Source: Herbaspirillum sp. AP02 (GTDB taxonomy: Bacteria; Pseudomonadota; Gammaproteobacteria; Burkholderiales; Burkholderiaceae_D). From it: a stretch of 64,000 nucleotides of DNA. Shown in pieces: positions 53,765-62,610 of the stretch (position 1 is the stretch's first letter; each line of letters opens with the position of its first letter). The DNA lies in the NCBI RefSeq assembly GCF_015767275.1, contig NZ_JADWMY010000009.1, positions 213,639 to 277,638 on the forward strand, in the 5' to 3' direction. Position numbers and translations under genes: made by a program. The notes beneath the pieces were generated by a model. That model made no database searches. It saw only the letters and a list, made by a program, of their open reading frames with translations, and had not been told where the DNA came from.

Positions 53765-54533
53765 GCACGCCGCCGCATCGGGCGCGCAGGCGCTGTCGGT
53801 CCGGGGCCTGAAGAAGAACTATGGCGGACTGGCGGCCACGCGGGATGTCCATCTGGAGATCGCGGCCGGCCAGGTGCACGCCATCATCGGCCCCAACGGT
53901 GCCGGCAAGACCACGCTGCTGTCGCTGCTCTCGGGCGCGCTGGCGGCCGATGCCGGCGAGATCTACCTGTTCGGCCAGGCCATGCACGGCCATGCCGAGC
54001 AAGCCAGGGTGGCGGCCGGGCTGGTGCGCTCCTTCCAGATCACCAGCGTCTTCGATGAACTGAGCGTGCTGGAAAATCTGCAGGTGGCCGTACAGCGCGG
54101 CCAGCATCGCAGCTATGGCTTCTTCCACGCCAGCGCCAGCGACCGCCTGGCACGGGAAGCCGCGCTGGAGGTGGCGCGCCGGGTTGGGCTGGAGAAGGTG
54201 GCGCACCAGTTGTCGTCGCAGTTGTCGCACGCGGCGCGACGGCGTCTGGACGTCGGCCTGGCCATTGCCTGCCGGCCGCGCGTGCTGTTGATGGATGAAC
54301 CCATGGCCGGCATGGGCCATGAGGAATCGGGTGACATGATCGCCCTGATCCAGTCGCTCAAGCAGGAACTCACCGTGGTGCTGGTCGAGCATGACATGGA
54401 CGCCGTCTTCGCCCTGGCCGACCGCATCACCGTGCTGGTACAGGGCGCGGTGCTGGCCACCGGCAGCGTGGACGAGATTCGCGCCAATGCCGAGGTCAAG
54501 CTGGCTTATCTCGGCGAGGAGGAAACACAATGA
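53754..54533 (+). CDS. HAAT-type ABC ATPase (LivG-like)
   Basis: 259 residues. Walker A GPNGAGKTT, Q-loop region LVRSFQITSVFDELSVLENL, Walker B VLLMDEPMAGMG, H-loop VLVEHDMDAVF. The signature is degenerate: SQLSHAARRRLDVGLA in place of LSxGxxR, with the usual Gly replaced by Ala-Ala; LivG-type proteins vary here but this is more divergent than most. Overlaps the next gene by four bases. Confidence 0.9.
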   Translation: MAHEHAAASGAQALSVRGLKKNYGGLAATRDVHLEIAAGQVHAIIGPNGAGKTTLLSLLSGALAADAGEIYLFGQAMHGHAEQARVAAGLVRSFQITSVFDELSVLENLQVAVQRGQHRSYGFFHASASDRLAREAALEVARRVGLEKVAHQLSSQLSHAARRRLDVGLAIACRPRVLLMDEPMAGMGHEESGDMIALIQSLKQELTVVLVEHDMDAVFALADRITVLVQGAVLATGSVDEIRANAEVKLAYLGEEETQ

Positions 54534-55240
54534 GTGCATTGCTGGAGGTGGAAGGCCTCACCGGCGGTTACGGGGCCAGCCAGGTGCTGTTCGGGATCGA
54601 CCTGCGCGTCAACGAAGGCGAAGTGGTCACCCTGCTGGGCCGCAATGGCATGGGCAAGACCACCACGCTGCGCACCATCCTGGGCCTGAACCGGCCCACC
54701 GGCGGCCAGGTGCGTTTCCGTGGCGAAGCCATCCATGCCGCCAGCGCCGACGCCATTGCGCGACGCGGGATCGCCATCGTTCCCGAGGGGCGGCAGATCT
54801 TCAAGAACCTGAGCGTGGAAGAAAACCTGTCCGCCTTCGCCGCCCGTCGCAACGGACGCGACAACCCGTGGACGCTGGAGAAGATCTACCAGCAGTTCCC
54901 GCGGCTGAAGGAGCGTCGCGGCAACGGTGGCGGCCAGCTCTCGGGCGGCGAACAGCAGATGCTGGCCATCGGCCGCGCGCTGATGACCAATCCGCATCTG
55001 CTGATCCTGGATGAAGCCACCGAAGGCCTGGCGCCGCTGGTGCGCGAGGAAATCTGGTCCTGCCTGAAAGCCCTGCGCGAATACGGCCTGACCATCATCG
55101 TCATCGACAAGTACATCAAGCGCCTGATCGGCTTTGCCGACCAGCACACCATCCTGGAAAAGGGCAAGGTGGTCTGGCAGGGCGATTCTGCGCAACTGTC
55201 GGTGCAGACCGAACTGTGGGACCAGTATCTGAGCGTTTAA
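54530..55240 (+). CDS. HAAT-type ABC ATPase (LivF-like)
   Basis: 236 residues, start inside the previous stop codon. Walker A GRNGMGKTT, Q-loop VPEGRQIFKNLSVEENL, signature LSGGEQQMLAIGRAL, Walker B LLILDEATEGLAP, and IVIDKYIKRL in place of the usual H-loop VEQN/H pattern, so the switch His is replaced by Lys/Asp surroundings. Completes the importer. Confidence 0.9.
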   Translation: MSALLEVEGLTGGYGASQVLFGIDLRVNEGEVVTLLGRNGMGKTTTLRTILGLNRPTGGQVRFRGEAIHAASADAIARRGIAIVPEGRQIFKNLSVEENLSAFAARRNGRDNPWTLEKIYQQFPRLKERRGNGGGQLSGGEQQMLAIGRALMTNPHLLILDEATEGLAPLVREEIWSCLKALREYGLTIIVIDKYIKRLIGFADQHTILEKGKVVWQGDSAQLSVQTELWDQYLSV

Positions 55241-55281
55241 GCGCATTGAATGGTCTTCTGAACTGCCTTAAGGAAAAGATA

Positions 55282-56145
55282 ATGCCCGCGCCCCAATCGT
55301 TGACCACCACCCGCCGCGTCCTCTGCCCTGAAGCCGACTGCGAAGCAGGTTACAACCTCAAGGCGGCCTTCCCGGACTTTCCGCAGGTCCTGCAGCAATG
55401 GCAGCAAGCCACCGCCGCCATTGCCGGCACGTTGCTGAGCGAGGCCGATATCGCCTATGGCAGCGGGCCGCTGCAGCGTTTCGATTTCTACCGCGCCGAT
55501 GGTGGCGAGCGTCCCTTGCTGGTGTTCATCCACGGTGGCTACTGGCAGGGTGGCGACAAGCAGGACATCGGCTTCATCGCCGCGCCCTATGTGCAGGCCG
55601 GCATCAGCGTGGCGGTGATCAACTATTCGCTGGCCCCGCAGGCGCGCATCGAGGACATGGTGGACGAGGTGCATGCCTGCCTGGCGTCGATCAGGGGCAT
55701 GGGGCACAAGCTGCAGATTGATCCGGCGCGCATCTCGCTGATGGGTCATTCGGCCGGCGGGCATCTGGCGGCCTTCGTGGCGGCGCAACTGGCGGAACAG
55801 TCTGGCGCACAAGCGGTGCAGGCGGTGTTTGCGATCAGTGGCGTGTTCGATCTGGTACCGCTGATCCCCACTTCGCTGAACCGCGCCCTGATGCTGGATG
55901 TCGCCCGTGCCGACGCATTGAGCCCGGTGCTGCAGGGTGGCCCGGTCAGTACCCGCGTGCACACCATCATCGGTGAGCAGGAGACGGTGCAATTCCATCT
56001 GCAGGCGGCGGTGATGGCCAATTGCTGGCCGCAGGTGGTGGCCCATCACGTGGTACCGCAGACCCATCACTACACGGTGCTGTTCCCGCTGGCCGATGCG
56101 GCCAGTCCGGTGTGCCAGGCGGTGATCAGGGAGATGCTCGGCTGA
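55282..56145 (+). CDS. Alpha/beta hydrolase with HGGxW motif (kynurenine formamidase-like)
   Basis: 287 residues from ATG 55282, with AAGGAAAAG upstream. Oxyanion motif HGGYW (84-88) and nucleophile elbow GHSAGG with Ser157; a late His in PQTHHYTVLF is the probable catalytic base. The HGGxW signature is shared with yeast-type N-formylkynurenine formamidases and some carboxylesterases. Directly after the importer and 4.7 kb from anthranilate dioxygenase, hydrolysis of N-formylkynurenine or an anthranilate ester/amide is plausible. Function inferred from motif and context only. Confidence 0.82.
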   Translation: MPAPQSLTTTRRVLCPEADCEAGYNLKAAFPDFPQVLQQWQQATAAIAGTLLSEADIAYGSGPLQRFDFYRADGGERPLLVFIHGGYWQGGDKQDIGFIAAPYVQAGISVAVINYSLAPQARIEDMVDEVHACLASIRGMGHKLQIDPARISLMGHSAGGHLAAFVAAQLAEQSGAQAVQAVFAISGVFDLVPLIPTSLNRALMLDVARADALSPVLQGGPVSTRVHTIIGEQETVQFHLQAAVMANCWPQVVAHHVVPQTHHYTVLFPLADAASPVCQAVIREMLG

Positions 56146-56190
56146 GGCCGACGGCTCCCCGTCACTGACTGCGACCCAACGCTCGTCACG

Positions 56191-57660
56191 CTACCAACCA
56201 CCGCCCAGGGCCCGATACAGGCCCACGCTGGCGCGTGCCGAGTCTGCCTCGGCCACGATCAGTTGGTCCTGTGCGGCCAGCAGCTGGCGCGTCTGCTCCA
56301 ACACTTCCACGCGACTCTCGGCACCATGGTCGAAGGCCTCGGTGACCGCTCTCAAGGCTTCCTCGCTGGCCGCCTTCTGCTGTTGCAGGGCCAGGCGCCG
56401 CTGCTCCAGTTCGCTTTCGTTGACCAGCGCATTTTCCACATCCTCGGTGGCCTTCAGCATGGCCTGGCGGAAGCGCGACAGGTCTTCCGCATGGGCGCCT
56501 TTGGCCGCCGCCACTTCCGCATCCACCCGACCGAAATCGAACAGGCGCCAGCGCAGGCCCGCTACCGCCGTGGGTTGCAGGGTGCGCTCGGAGAGTTCGA
56601 AGCGCGACAGGCTCTCGAAACCCAGCAAGCCCGATAAGGATAGCTTGGGGTAGTACTCCGACATGGCCACGCCGATGCGGGCGTTCGATGCCGCCAGTCG
56701 GCGCTCGGCAGCCATCACGTCGGGACGGCGGCGCAGCAGTTGCGCCGGTGCCGGCAGGGCGTCCAGGGAGGGTGCGGCGGCCATGGTCGGCGCATCGCTG
56801 GTCCACTGGGTCGCCAGGCTGCCGGGTGCCGCTCCCATCAGGACATCGAGCCGATTGCGCTGGATTTCGATTTCGGCGCGCACCGGCGTGACCGCGGCGC
56901 GCGCGCCGGCCAGGCGGGCCTGCGCCTGGGCCAGTTCGCGACGATTGGAAAACCCATCCTGCAGCCGCAGCGCCACCAGTTCACTCAACTGGCGCTCGGC
57001 GGCGATCTGCTGTTCCAGCACCTGGCGCCGCGCTTGCGCCCCACGCAGCCGGAAATAGGCATCGGCCGCTTCGGCGGCCAGCGATATCCGCACGCCCAGG
57101 CCATCGGCGGCGGCCGCCTCGGCGCTGGCGAGATCGGCTTCGCGCTGGCGATGCAGGCCACCGAAGAGATCGATTTCCCAGCTGGCGCCGAGGCCCAGGT
57201 CGTATTGTGTGTGGTTGCGCTCGTAACCCGGGAAGTTGCTGGCAATCTGGCCCAGTGGACTGCGCAGCGACTGCCGCTGCTGCTGCACCTGCAGGTTGGC
57301 GCTGGCGCTGGGCAGCAGGGCGGCATCGGCCAGTTGTGCCACCGCACGGGCCTGCTCGACGCGGGACAGCGCCGCCTGCAGATCCAGATTCTGGGCCAGC
57401 ACGCGGTCGATGATGCGATCCAGCACCGGGTCGTGGAAACCGGACCACCACTGGCGCAGCGCCTCGCTGGAGGCCTGCTGATTGGTGGAGGCCTGCGGAT
57501 CGGCCTGCGCCGCCGCGCCGGCATGGGCATAGCGGGCCGGCAGCACCGCACCCGGGGCATCGCCGCTGGCGTAATCGGGGCCGACGGCGCAGGCGCTCAA
57601 GGTAGTGGCGACCAGGAGAGCGAGCAGGCTCAGGGGGAGGGAGCGGGGGCGGTGTTGCAT
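56191..57660 (-). CDS. NodT/OprM-family outer-membrane efflux lipoprotein
   Basis: 489 residues. Lipoprotein signal with lipobox LSAC (Cys24), then AVGPDY, the usual mature start. Two repeats of long amphipathic helices and barrel strands (SWEIDLFGGLHRQREADLASAE in first half; DVMAAERRLAASNARIGVAMSEYYPKLSLSG in second, in parts). TolC-type trimeric exit duct. Divergent from the EmrAB-like genes with 189 bp between, so the three parts of one efflux pump flank a shared control region. Confidence 0.92.
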   Translation of the reverse strand: MQHRPRSLPLSLLALLVATTLSACAVGPDYASGDAPGAVLPARYAHAGAAAQADPQASTNQQASSEALRQWWSGFHDPVLDRIIDRVLAQNLDLQAALSRVEQARAVAQLADAALLPSASANLQVQQQRQSLRSPLGQIASNFPGYERNHTQYDLGLGASWEIDLFGGLHRQREADLASAEAAAADGLGVRISLAAEAADAYFRLRGAQARRQVLEQQIAAERQLSELVALRLQDGFSNRRELAQAQARLAGARAAVTPVRAEIEIQRNRLDVLMGAAPGSLATQWTSDAPTMAAAPSLDALPAPAQLLRRRPDVMAAERRLAASNARIGVAMSEYYPKLSLSGLLGFESLSRFELSERTLQPTAVAGLRWRLFDFGRVDAEVAAAKGAHAEDLSRFRQAMLKATEDVENALVNESELEQRRLALQQQKAASEEALRAVTEAFDHGAESRVEVLEQTRQLLAAQDQLIVAEADSARASVGLYRALGGGW

Positions 57661-57723
57661 GCGCTGGCCTTTCGTGGGGTTCGATTGGTTACTTGCAAAT
57701 TGATAGTTGCTAGTGTAAAGTCA

Positions 57724-57738
57724 CTTTCATTGTGAAAG
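57724..57738. promoter_or_regulatory. Palindrome in the efflux divergent promoter region
   Basis: CTTTCA TTG TGAAAG, perfect 6-bp arms, flanked by GTTGC (57706-57710) and GCAAC (57738-57742 region) as a wider inverted pair. Likely operator for the HxlR protein encoded downstream. Function inferred. Confidence 0.5.
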
Positions 57739-57849
57739 CAACCGATTTATTTCCGATGTGGCGATGCCGGGCCTGTCTTTCATCGGTTGCACAAGTTTCG
57801 TTTCCTCTTTTCCTTTTTCCATTCACCGATCCTTGCAAGGAGTTGTTCC

Positions 57850-58938
57850 ATGGCCCATCCCCTCTCACCCGACGGCAATCCACCGGCTGTACGCAAACGG
57901 ATGACGGGCAAGGCCCACCTGGGACTGGCGGTGGCTGGCGTGGCCGCGCTGGCGCTGGCCTTCTATGGCTGGCACTGGTGGCAGCACGGGCGTTACCAGC
58001 AGGACACGGACGATGCCTACGTCGGTGGCGACATCACCGTCATCAGTGCCAAGGTGCCGGGCTACATCGCTACCGTGGCGGTGGGCGACAACCAGGTGGT
58101 GCATGCCGGCGACCTGCTGGCCAGGCTGGATGACCGCGACTACCGCGCCGCGCTGGCCCGCGCCGATGGCGCCGTGGCAGCCCGCAAGGCTGAACTCGCC
58201 AACCTGGAGGCCACCCGTGCGGTACAGGCGGCGCTGATCGCCCAGGCCAAGGCCACAGTGGACGCCAGCCAGGCCGAGATCGTGCGCAGCCAGGACGATG
58301 ACCGCCGCTTCGAGCGGCTGGTGGACAAGGCGGCGGTGTCGGTGCAGGCGGCCCAGAAGGCCGCGGCCGATTACCGCCAAGCCGCCGCCAATGGCCAGAA
58401 GGCCCAGGCCGGGCTGGCCGTGGCCACGCGCCAACTGGCCGTGATCGATACCCAGCAGCAGCAGGCGGCAGCCGGTCTGGCCCAGGCCATGGCCGAGCGC
58501 GAAGCAGCCAGTCTCAACCTGGGCTATACCGAATTGCGTGCTCCCATCGACGGCGTGGTCGGCAACCGCCGCGCCCGCGCCGGCGCCTACGCCGCCACGG
58601 CCAGCCAGCTGATGGTGATCGTGCCGGCCCACGGCCTGTGGGTCGACGCCAATTTCAAGGAAAGCCAACTGGCCGGCATCCAGCCCGGTGACCCCGCGAC
58701 CATCGAGGCCGATGCGGTGCCGGGGCGGGTCTTCCATGGCCGGGTGGCCAGTGTGGCGCCGGCTACCGGCGCCCAGTTCAGCGTGCTGCCGGCGGAGAAC
58801 GCCACCGGCAACTTCACCAAGATCGTGCAGCGGGTACCGGTGCGCATCGTCCTCGACCAGGCCGATGCGACGCTGGATGCGCTGCGCCCCGGTCTGTCGG
58901 TGGTGGCCCGGGTCGACCACCGGAGCCAGGGATCATGA
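57850..58938 (+). CDS. EmrA/HlyD-type periplasmic adaptor
   Basis: 362 residues from ATG 57850 after AAGGAG. One N-terminal membrane anchor (about 24-43), then QQDTDDAYVGGDITVISAKVPGYI, the biotinyl-lipoyl half motif, a long coiled-coil hairpin (about 105-225), the second lipoyl half (LRAPIDGVVGNRRARAGAY) and a beta-barrel domain. It links the inner-membrane exporter to the outer-membrane duct. The stop overlaps the exporter start by four bases. Confidence 0.93.
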   Translation: MAHPLSPDGNPPAVRKRMTGKAHLGLAVAGVAALALAFYGWHWWQHGRYQQDTDDAYVGGDITVISAKVPGYIATVAVGDNQVVHAGDLLARLDDRDYRAALARADGAVAARKAELANLEATRAVQAALIAQAKATVDASQAEIVRSQDDDRRFERLVDKAAVSVQAAQKAAADYRQAAANGQKAQAGLAVATRQLAVIDTQQQQAAAGLAQAMAEREAASLNLGYTELRAPIDGVVGNRRARAGAYAATASQLMVIVPAHGLWVDANFKESQLAGIQPGDPATIEADAVPGRVFHGRVASVAPATGAQFSVLPAENATGNFTKIVQRVPVRIVLDQADATLDALRPGLSVVARVDHRSQGS

Positions 58939-60527
58939 GTGCCAGCGCGGCTGCGGCGGGGCAACTGATCCAGCCGTCGCAGATGACGACTTCCGCCAAG
59001 GTCTTCGCCTTTGGCGTGATGTGCGTCGGCATGTTCGTGGCCTTGCTGGATATCCAGATCGTCTCGGCCTCGCTGCGCGACATCGGCGGCGGCCTGTCGG
59101 CCGGCAATGATGAAACCACCTGGGTACAGACCAGCTACCTGATCGCCGAGATCATCGTCATTCCGCTCTCGGGCTGGCTCACGCGCACCATGTCCACGCG
59201 CTGGCTGTTCGCCTTCTCGGCCGCCGGCTTCACCCTGACCAGCCTGCTGTGCGGGCTGGCCTGGAACATCCAGAGCATGATCGTGTTCCGCGCCATGCAG
59301 GGTTTCCTGGGCGGGTCGATGATCCCCACCGTCTTCACCACCGCCTTCGCCTTCTTCGACAACAAGCAGCGCGTCATCGCCGCCTCCACCATCGGCGCCA
59401 TTGCCTCGCTGGCGCCCACGCTGGGCCCCACGGTGGGTGGCTGGATCACCGATCACTACAGCTGGCACTGGCTGTTCTTCATCAACCTCTTGCCGGGTAT
59501 CTTCATCACCCTGACCGTGCCGCGCCTGGTGCGCATCGACCTGCCGGACTGGTCACTGCTGCGGCGGGCCGACTATCCGGGGATCATCCTGATGTCGCTG
59601 TTCCTCGGCTGTCTCGAATACACTCTGGAAGAAGGCCCGCGCTGGGACTGGATGGGCGACCCGGTCATCGCCACCACCGCCTGGGTGGCGGGCATTGCCG
59701 GCGTGCTCTTCGTCTGGCGCAGCCTGACGGCCGCCGAACCGGTGGTGGACCTGCGGGCGCTGAAGGATCGCAATTTCGCGCTGGGCTGTTTCTTTTCCTT
59801 CGTCACCGGCATCGGCATCTTCGCCACGATCTACCTGACCCCGCTGTTCCTGGGCCGGGTGCGCGGTTTCAGCGCCTTGCAGATCGGGCTGGCGGTATTT
59901 TCCACCGGGGTGTTCCAGATCATGTCCATCCCGCTGTATGCCTGGCTGACCAAACGCATGGACCTGCGCTGGATCATGATGCTCGGGCTGGGTCTGTTTG
60001 CGCTGTCGATGTGGCAGTTCGTGCCGATCACGCATGACTGGGGCTGGGCGCAACTGCTGTTGCCGCAGGCACTGCGCGGCGTGGCCCAGCAACTGGCGGT
60101 GCCGCCGACGGTGACGCTGACTCTCGGCGGCCTGGCACCGGCACGACTGAAGTTCGCCTCGGGCTTGTTCAACCTGATGCGAAACCTGGGCGGCGCCATC
60201 GGCATTGCGCTATGCGCCACCATCCTCAACGACCGCACCAACCTGCACTTCATGCGCCTGGCCGAGCACCTCAACGGCGCCAGCGAATCCATGCTGCAGT
60301 GGCAGGGGGCAGTGAGTGATGCCCTGAGCACGCAACTGGGCGACGCGCTGGCAGGGCAGGCCGCCGCCTTGCGCCAGCTGTGGCAACTGACCTATCGCGA
60401 GGCGCAGACGATGACCTTCTCGGACGCCTTCCTGGCCGTGATGGTGTGCTTCATCATCGCCACCCTGATGGTGCCGCTGATGCGCAAGGTGATACCGCCC
60501 AAGGCGCCGTCGGCAGATGCGCATTGA
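58935..60527 (+). CDS. EmrB-type MFS exporter (DHA2 family)
   Basis: 530 residues, about 14 helices. LLDIQIVSASLRDIGGGLSAG at the first helix is the EmrB-type motif D1; FRAMQGFLGGSMIPTVF and LGPTVGGWITDHYSWHWLFFINL (motif C, in parts) follow. Functions with the adaptor and NodT-like duct as a tripartite exporter for hydrophobic or aromatic toxicants. Substrate unknown. Confidence 0.93.
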   Translation: MSASAAAAGQLIQPSQMTTSAKVFAFGVMCVGMFVALLDIQIVSASLRDIGGGLSAGNDETTWVQTSYLIAEIIVIPLSGWLTRTMSTRWLFAFSAAGFTLTSLLCGLAWNIQSMIVFRAMQGFLGGSMIPTVFTTAFAFFDNKQRVIAASTIGAIASLAPTLGPTVGGWITDHYSWHWLFFINLLPGIFITLTVPRLVRIDLPDWSLLRRADYPGIILMSLFLGCLEYTLEEGPRWDWMGDPVIATTAWVAGIAGVLFVWRSLTAAEPVVDLRALKDRNFALGCFFSFVTGIGIFATIYLTPLFLGRVRGFSALQIGLAVFSTGVFQIMSIPLYAWLTKRMDLRWIMMLGLGLFALSMWQFVPITHDWGWAQLLLPQALRGVAQQLAVPPTVTLTLGGLAPARLKFASGLFNLMRNLGGAIGIALCATILNDRTNLHFMRLAEHLNGASESMLQWQGAVSDALSTQLGDALAGQAAALRQLWQLTYREAQTMTFSDAFLAVMVCFIIATLMVPLMRKVIPPKAPSADAH

Positions 60528-60548
60528 GGGCAGGGCGGCCCGGCGTGT

Positions 60549-60568
60549 CACAATGCGGCACAATGCGG
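60549..60568. repeat. Tandem 10-bp repeat upstream of hxlR
   Basis: CACAATGCGG twice, head to tail without gap, 73 bp before the HxlR-family start. One helical turn apart, so a possible regulator or promoter element. Confidence 0.5.
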
Positions 60569-60640
60569 GTCGCACGCAGTAATGCCCTGCTGCGGCCACC
60601 CTGAGAACTTGAAAACCTGAGTACAGCTGGAGAACCCCAC

Positions 60641-61147
60641 ATGCAGCGCAAGCGCTTTGATGACATGCAATGCCCGATCGCCCGTTCGCTGGACCGCGTG
60701 GGTGAGTGGTGGAGCATCCTGATCCTGCGCGATGCCTTCTATGGTCTGTCGCGCTTCGATGAATTCCAGAAGCACCTGGAGATCGCCCCCAACATCCTGA
60801 CCCGCCGCCTGGCCGGGCTGGTGGAGCAGGGTCTGCTGGAGAAGGTGCAGTATTCCGAACGCCCACCGCGCTACGAATACCACCTGACCCCGCGTGGACG
60901 CGATTTCCGCCCGGTGCTGCTGGCCCTGCTGCAATGGGGTAATACCCATTTCGCCCCGGAAGGTGCGGCCGTGATCCTGACTGATATCGAGACCGGCAAA
61001 CAGGCCATTCCCATGATGGTGGATGCCAACACCGGCAAGCCCATCACCCCCAAGACCCACATCATCGCCGAAGGCCCGGCGGCCAGCGACAAGGTCAAGC
61101 GCAGCATTGCCGAGCTGCTGGAACGACGCGCCGCCGCTGCTTCCTGA
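60641..61147 (+). CDS. HxlR-family transcriptional regulator
   Basis: 168 residues. HxlR winged helix: CPIARSLDRVGEWWSILILRDAFYGLSRFDEFQ (quoted in parts; Cys11 conserved), APNILTRRLAGLVEQGLLEKV and RPPRYEYHLTPRGRDF wing. A further 60-residue C-terminal part follows the core, longer than minimal members. It is downstream of the efflux genes on the same strand, so it is the likely regulator of the divergent pump genes. HxlR proteins often respond to electrophiles or quinones through the N-terminal Cys. Confidence 0.9.
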   Translation: MQRKRFDDMQCPIARSLDRVGEWWSILILRDAFYGLSRFDEFQKHLEIAPNILTRRLAGLVEQGLLEKVQYSERPPRYEYHLTPRGRDFRPVLLALLQWGNTHFAPEGAAVILTDIETGKQAIPMMVDANTGKPITPKTHIIAEGPAASDKVKRSIAELLERRAAAAS

Positions 61148-61168
61148 GCGGCGCGATGTTGGTGCCGG

Positions 61169-62437
61169 CTAGGCCGCCTGGCGGGTGCCGGCAGGATCGG
61201 CCAGCCGGCCCAACTCGGCCAACAGCGCGATGACCACCATGACCGCCGCGCCCAGGAACATCAGGCGATGCTGGCCATGCACCAGGTTGAAGAGCGCCGA
61301 GAAACCATAGGCCGCCAGCGCCATCAGGGCCGCCGAAAACACCGTGGCGCGGCTCCACACCAGATTCTGCTGCACCGGATGGTGCGGCAGCAGCTCATGC
61401 ACCCGGGCCACTGCCAGCGGCACCATACCCGGCGCAAACATCCCGATCACCAGCGTGTACAGGCCCAGCAGCAAGTGATTGTCGCTCTGGTACACGCCCA
61501 CCAGCATCGCCACCTGCACCACGCTGAACAGGGCCATGCCGTTCTGCGCACCGGCCTTGTCCGCCACCCAGCCATACAGCGGCGGACCGACGATGGCGCC
61601 GACACCGTACAGGACCCAGAACAGCGCGCCGTATTCAGTCCCCATGCCCAGCCCGCGTGAGATGTAATCCACCAGGAACACCATCGGTGCTACCGCCGAG
61701 GCCGCCATCAACGCGTATTGCCCGAACAGCAGCTTGATGCGCCAGTTGGCCGTGGTCACGTGTCGTGGCGCAGGGTGGGCCGTGCCAGCGGCATTCTTGT
61801 GAGACTGTACCGGCGGCCAGGCAAACCAGCTCGCCGCGCTCAGCACGGTCGACAGCACTGCCAGCCCGATCCAGGTGACGCGCAGCCCCATGCCCAGCAG
61901 CAGCGGAATGAGCGTACCGGTCGCGGCGATGCCCAGCCCCAGCCCGAGGAAGATCGCACCGCTGGCGCGACCCCGGCTGGCCGGCGGCACGTGCGGCAGG
62001 ATGGTCCCGGCCACCAGCACCATCACCACCCCGCCGGCCACCCCCGAGAGCAGGCGCCAGACGAAATACCAGGCCAGCGACAAGGGAAAGGCACAGGCCA
62101 GGAAGGTCAGCGTGATGAGCAGCATCATCATCCGCAGCGCGCGCTGGTTGCCGATCCGCCCGCCGATGGGACGGGCGATGAGCGCGCCGATCAGATAGCC
62201 GGCCAGATTGGCAGCACCCAGGTAGATCACGCTGGAGGTGGAAAACCAGTGCTGATGGATCAGCTCGGGAATGAGCGGCGTAAAGCCGAACCTGGCCAGC
62301 CCGATGCTGACCAGGCTGGCGGACAGCCCGGCGAAGATATAGCGCCAGACCTCGGCGCGGGTAGCGGAGGGCGCGTGAGGGGCGTGGGTGGTCTCAGTGG
62401 TGTGGGTAAGGTCACCCACAGGGTTTTGCGAACGCAT
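61169..62437 (-). CDS. YbfB/YjiJ-family MFS transporter
   Basis: 422 residues from ATG 62437 (AGGCAGG upstream; an in-frame TTG at 62455 is less likely). A hydrophilic N-terminus of about 28 residues, then 12 helices. GLARFGFTPLIPELIHQHWFS and AANLAGYLIGALIARPIGGRIG (in parts) are typical of the YbfB/YjiJ group. Divergent from the TetR gene with the triple operator between, so probably its repressed target. Substrate unknown. Confidence 0.88.
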   Translation of the reverse strand: MRSQNPVGDLTHTTETTHAPHAPSATRAEVWRYIFAGLSASLVSIGLARFGFTPLIPELIHQHWFSTSSVIYLGAANLAGYLIGALIARPIGGRIGNQRALRMMMLLITLTFLACAFPLSLAWYFVWRLLSGVAGGVVMVLVAGTILPHVPPASRGRASGAIFLGLGLGIAATGTLIPLLLGMGLRVTWIGLAVLSTVLSAASWFAWPPVQSHKNAAGTAHPAPRHVTTANWRIKLLFGQYALMAASAVAPMVFLVDYISRGLGMGTEYGALFWVLYGVGAIVGPPLYGWVADKAGAQNGMALFSVVQVAMLVGVYQSDNHLLLGLYTLVIGMFAPGMVPLAVARVHELLPHHPVQQNLVWSRATVFSAALMALAAYGFSALFNLVHGQHRLMFLGAAVMVVIALLAELGRLADPAGTRQAA

Positions 62438-62511
62438 GATGGCCTGCCTGTTCAAGTAGATTCAACGTGGATTGCAAGTTGATCGATGGGCACCGTGGTC
62501 GGGTGCTATGT

Positions 62512-62563
62512 TTGACATTAACGTCAATATTGACACTCTAGTCAAAATTGACATGAGCGTCAA
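62512..62563. promoter_or_regulatory. Three tandem TTGAC-N6-GTCAA operators
   Basis: Three 16-bp palindromes with perfect TTGAC/GTCAA arms: 62512-62527, 62530-62545 and 62548-62563. Their starts are exactly 18 bp apart, each separated by two bases. They fill the space between the MFS and TetR genes and are almost certainly the binding array of that TetR protein. TTGAC also resembles a -35 box, so binding would block promoters. Confidence 0.85.
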
Positions 62564-62610
62564 GAATGGGTTTAATGTGTGCATCGTATCGACAACAACA
62601 GGAGATCGGG

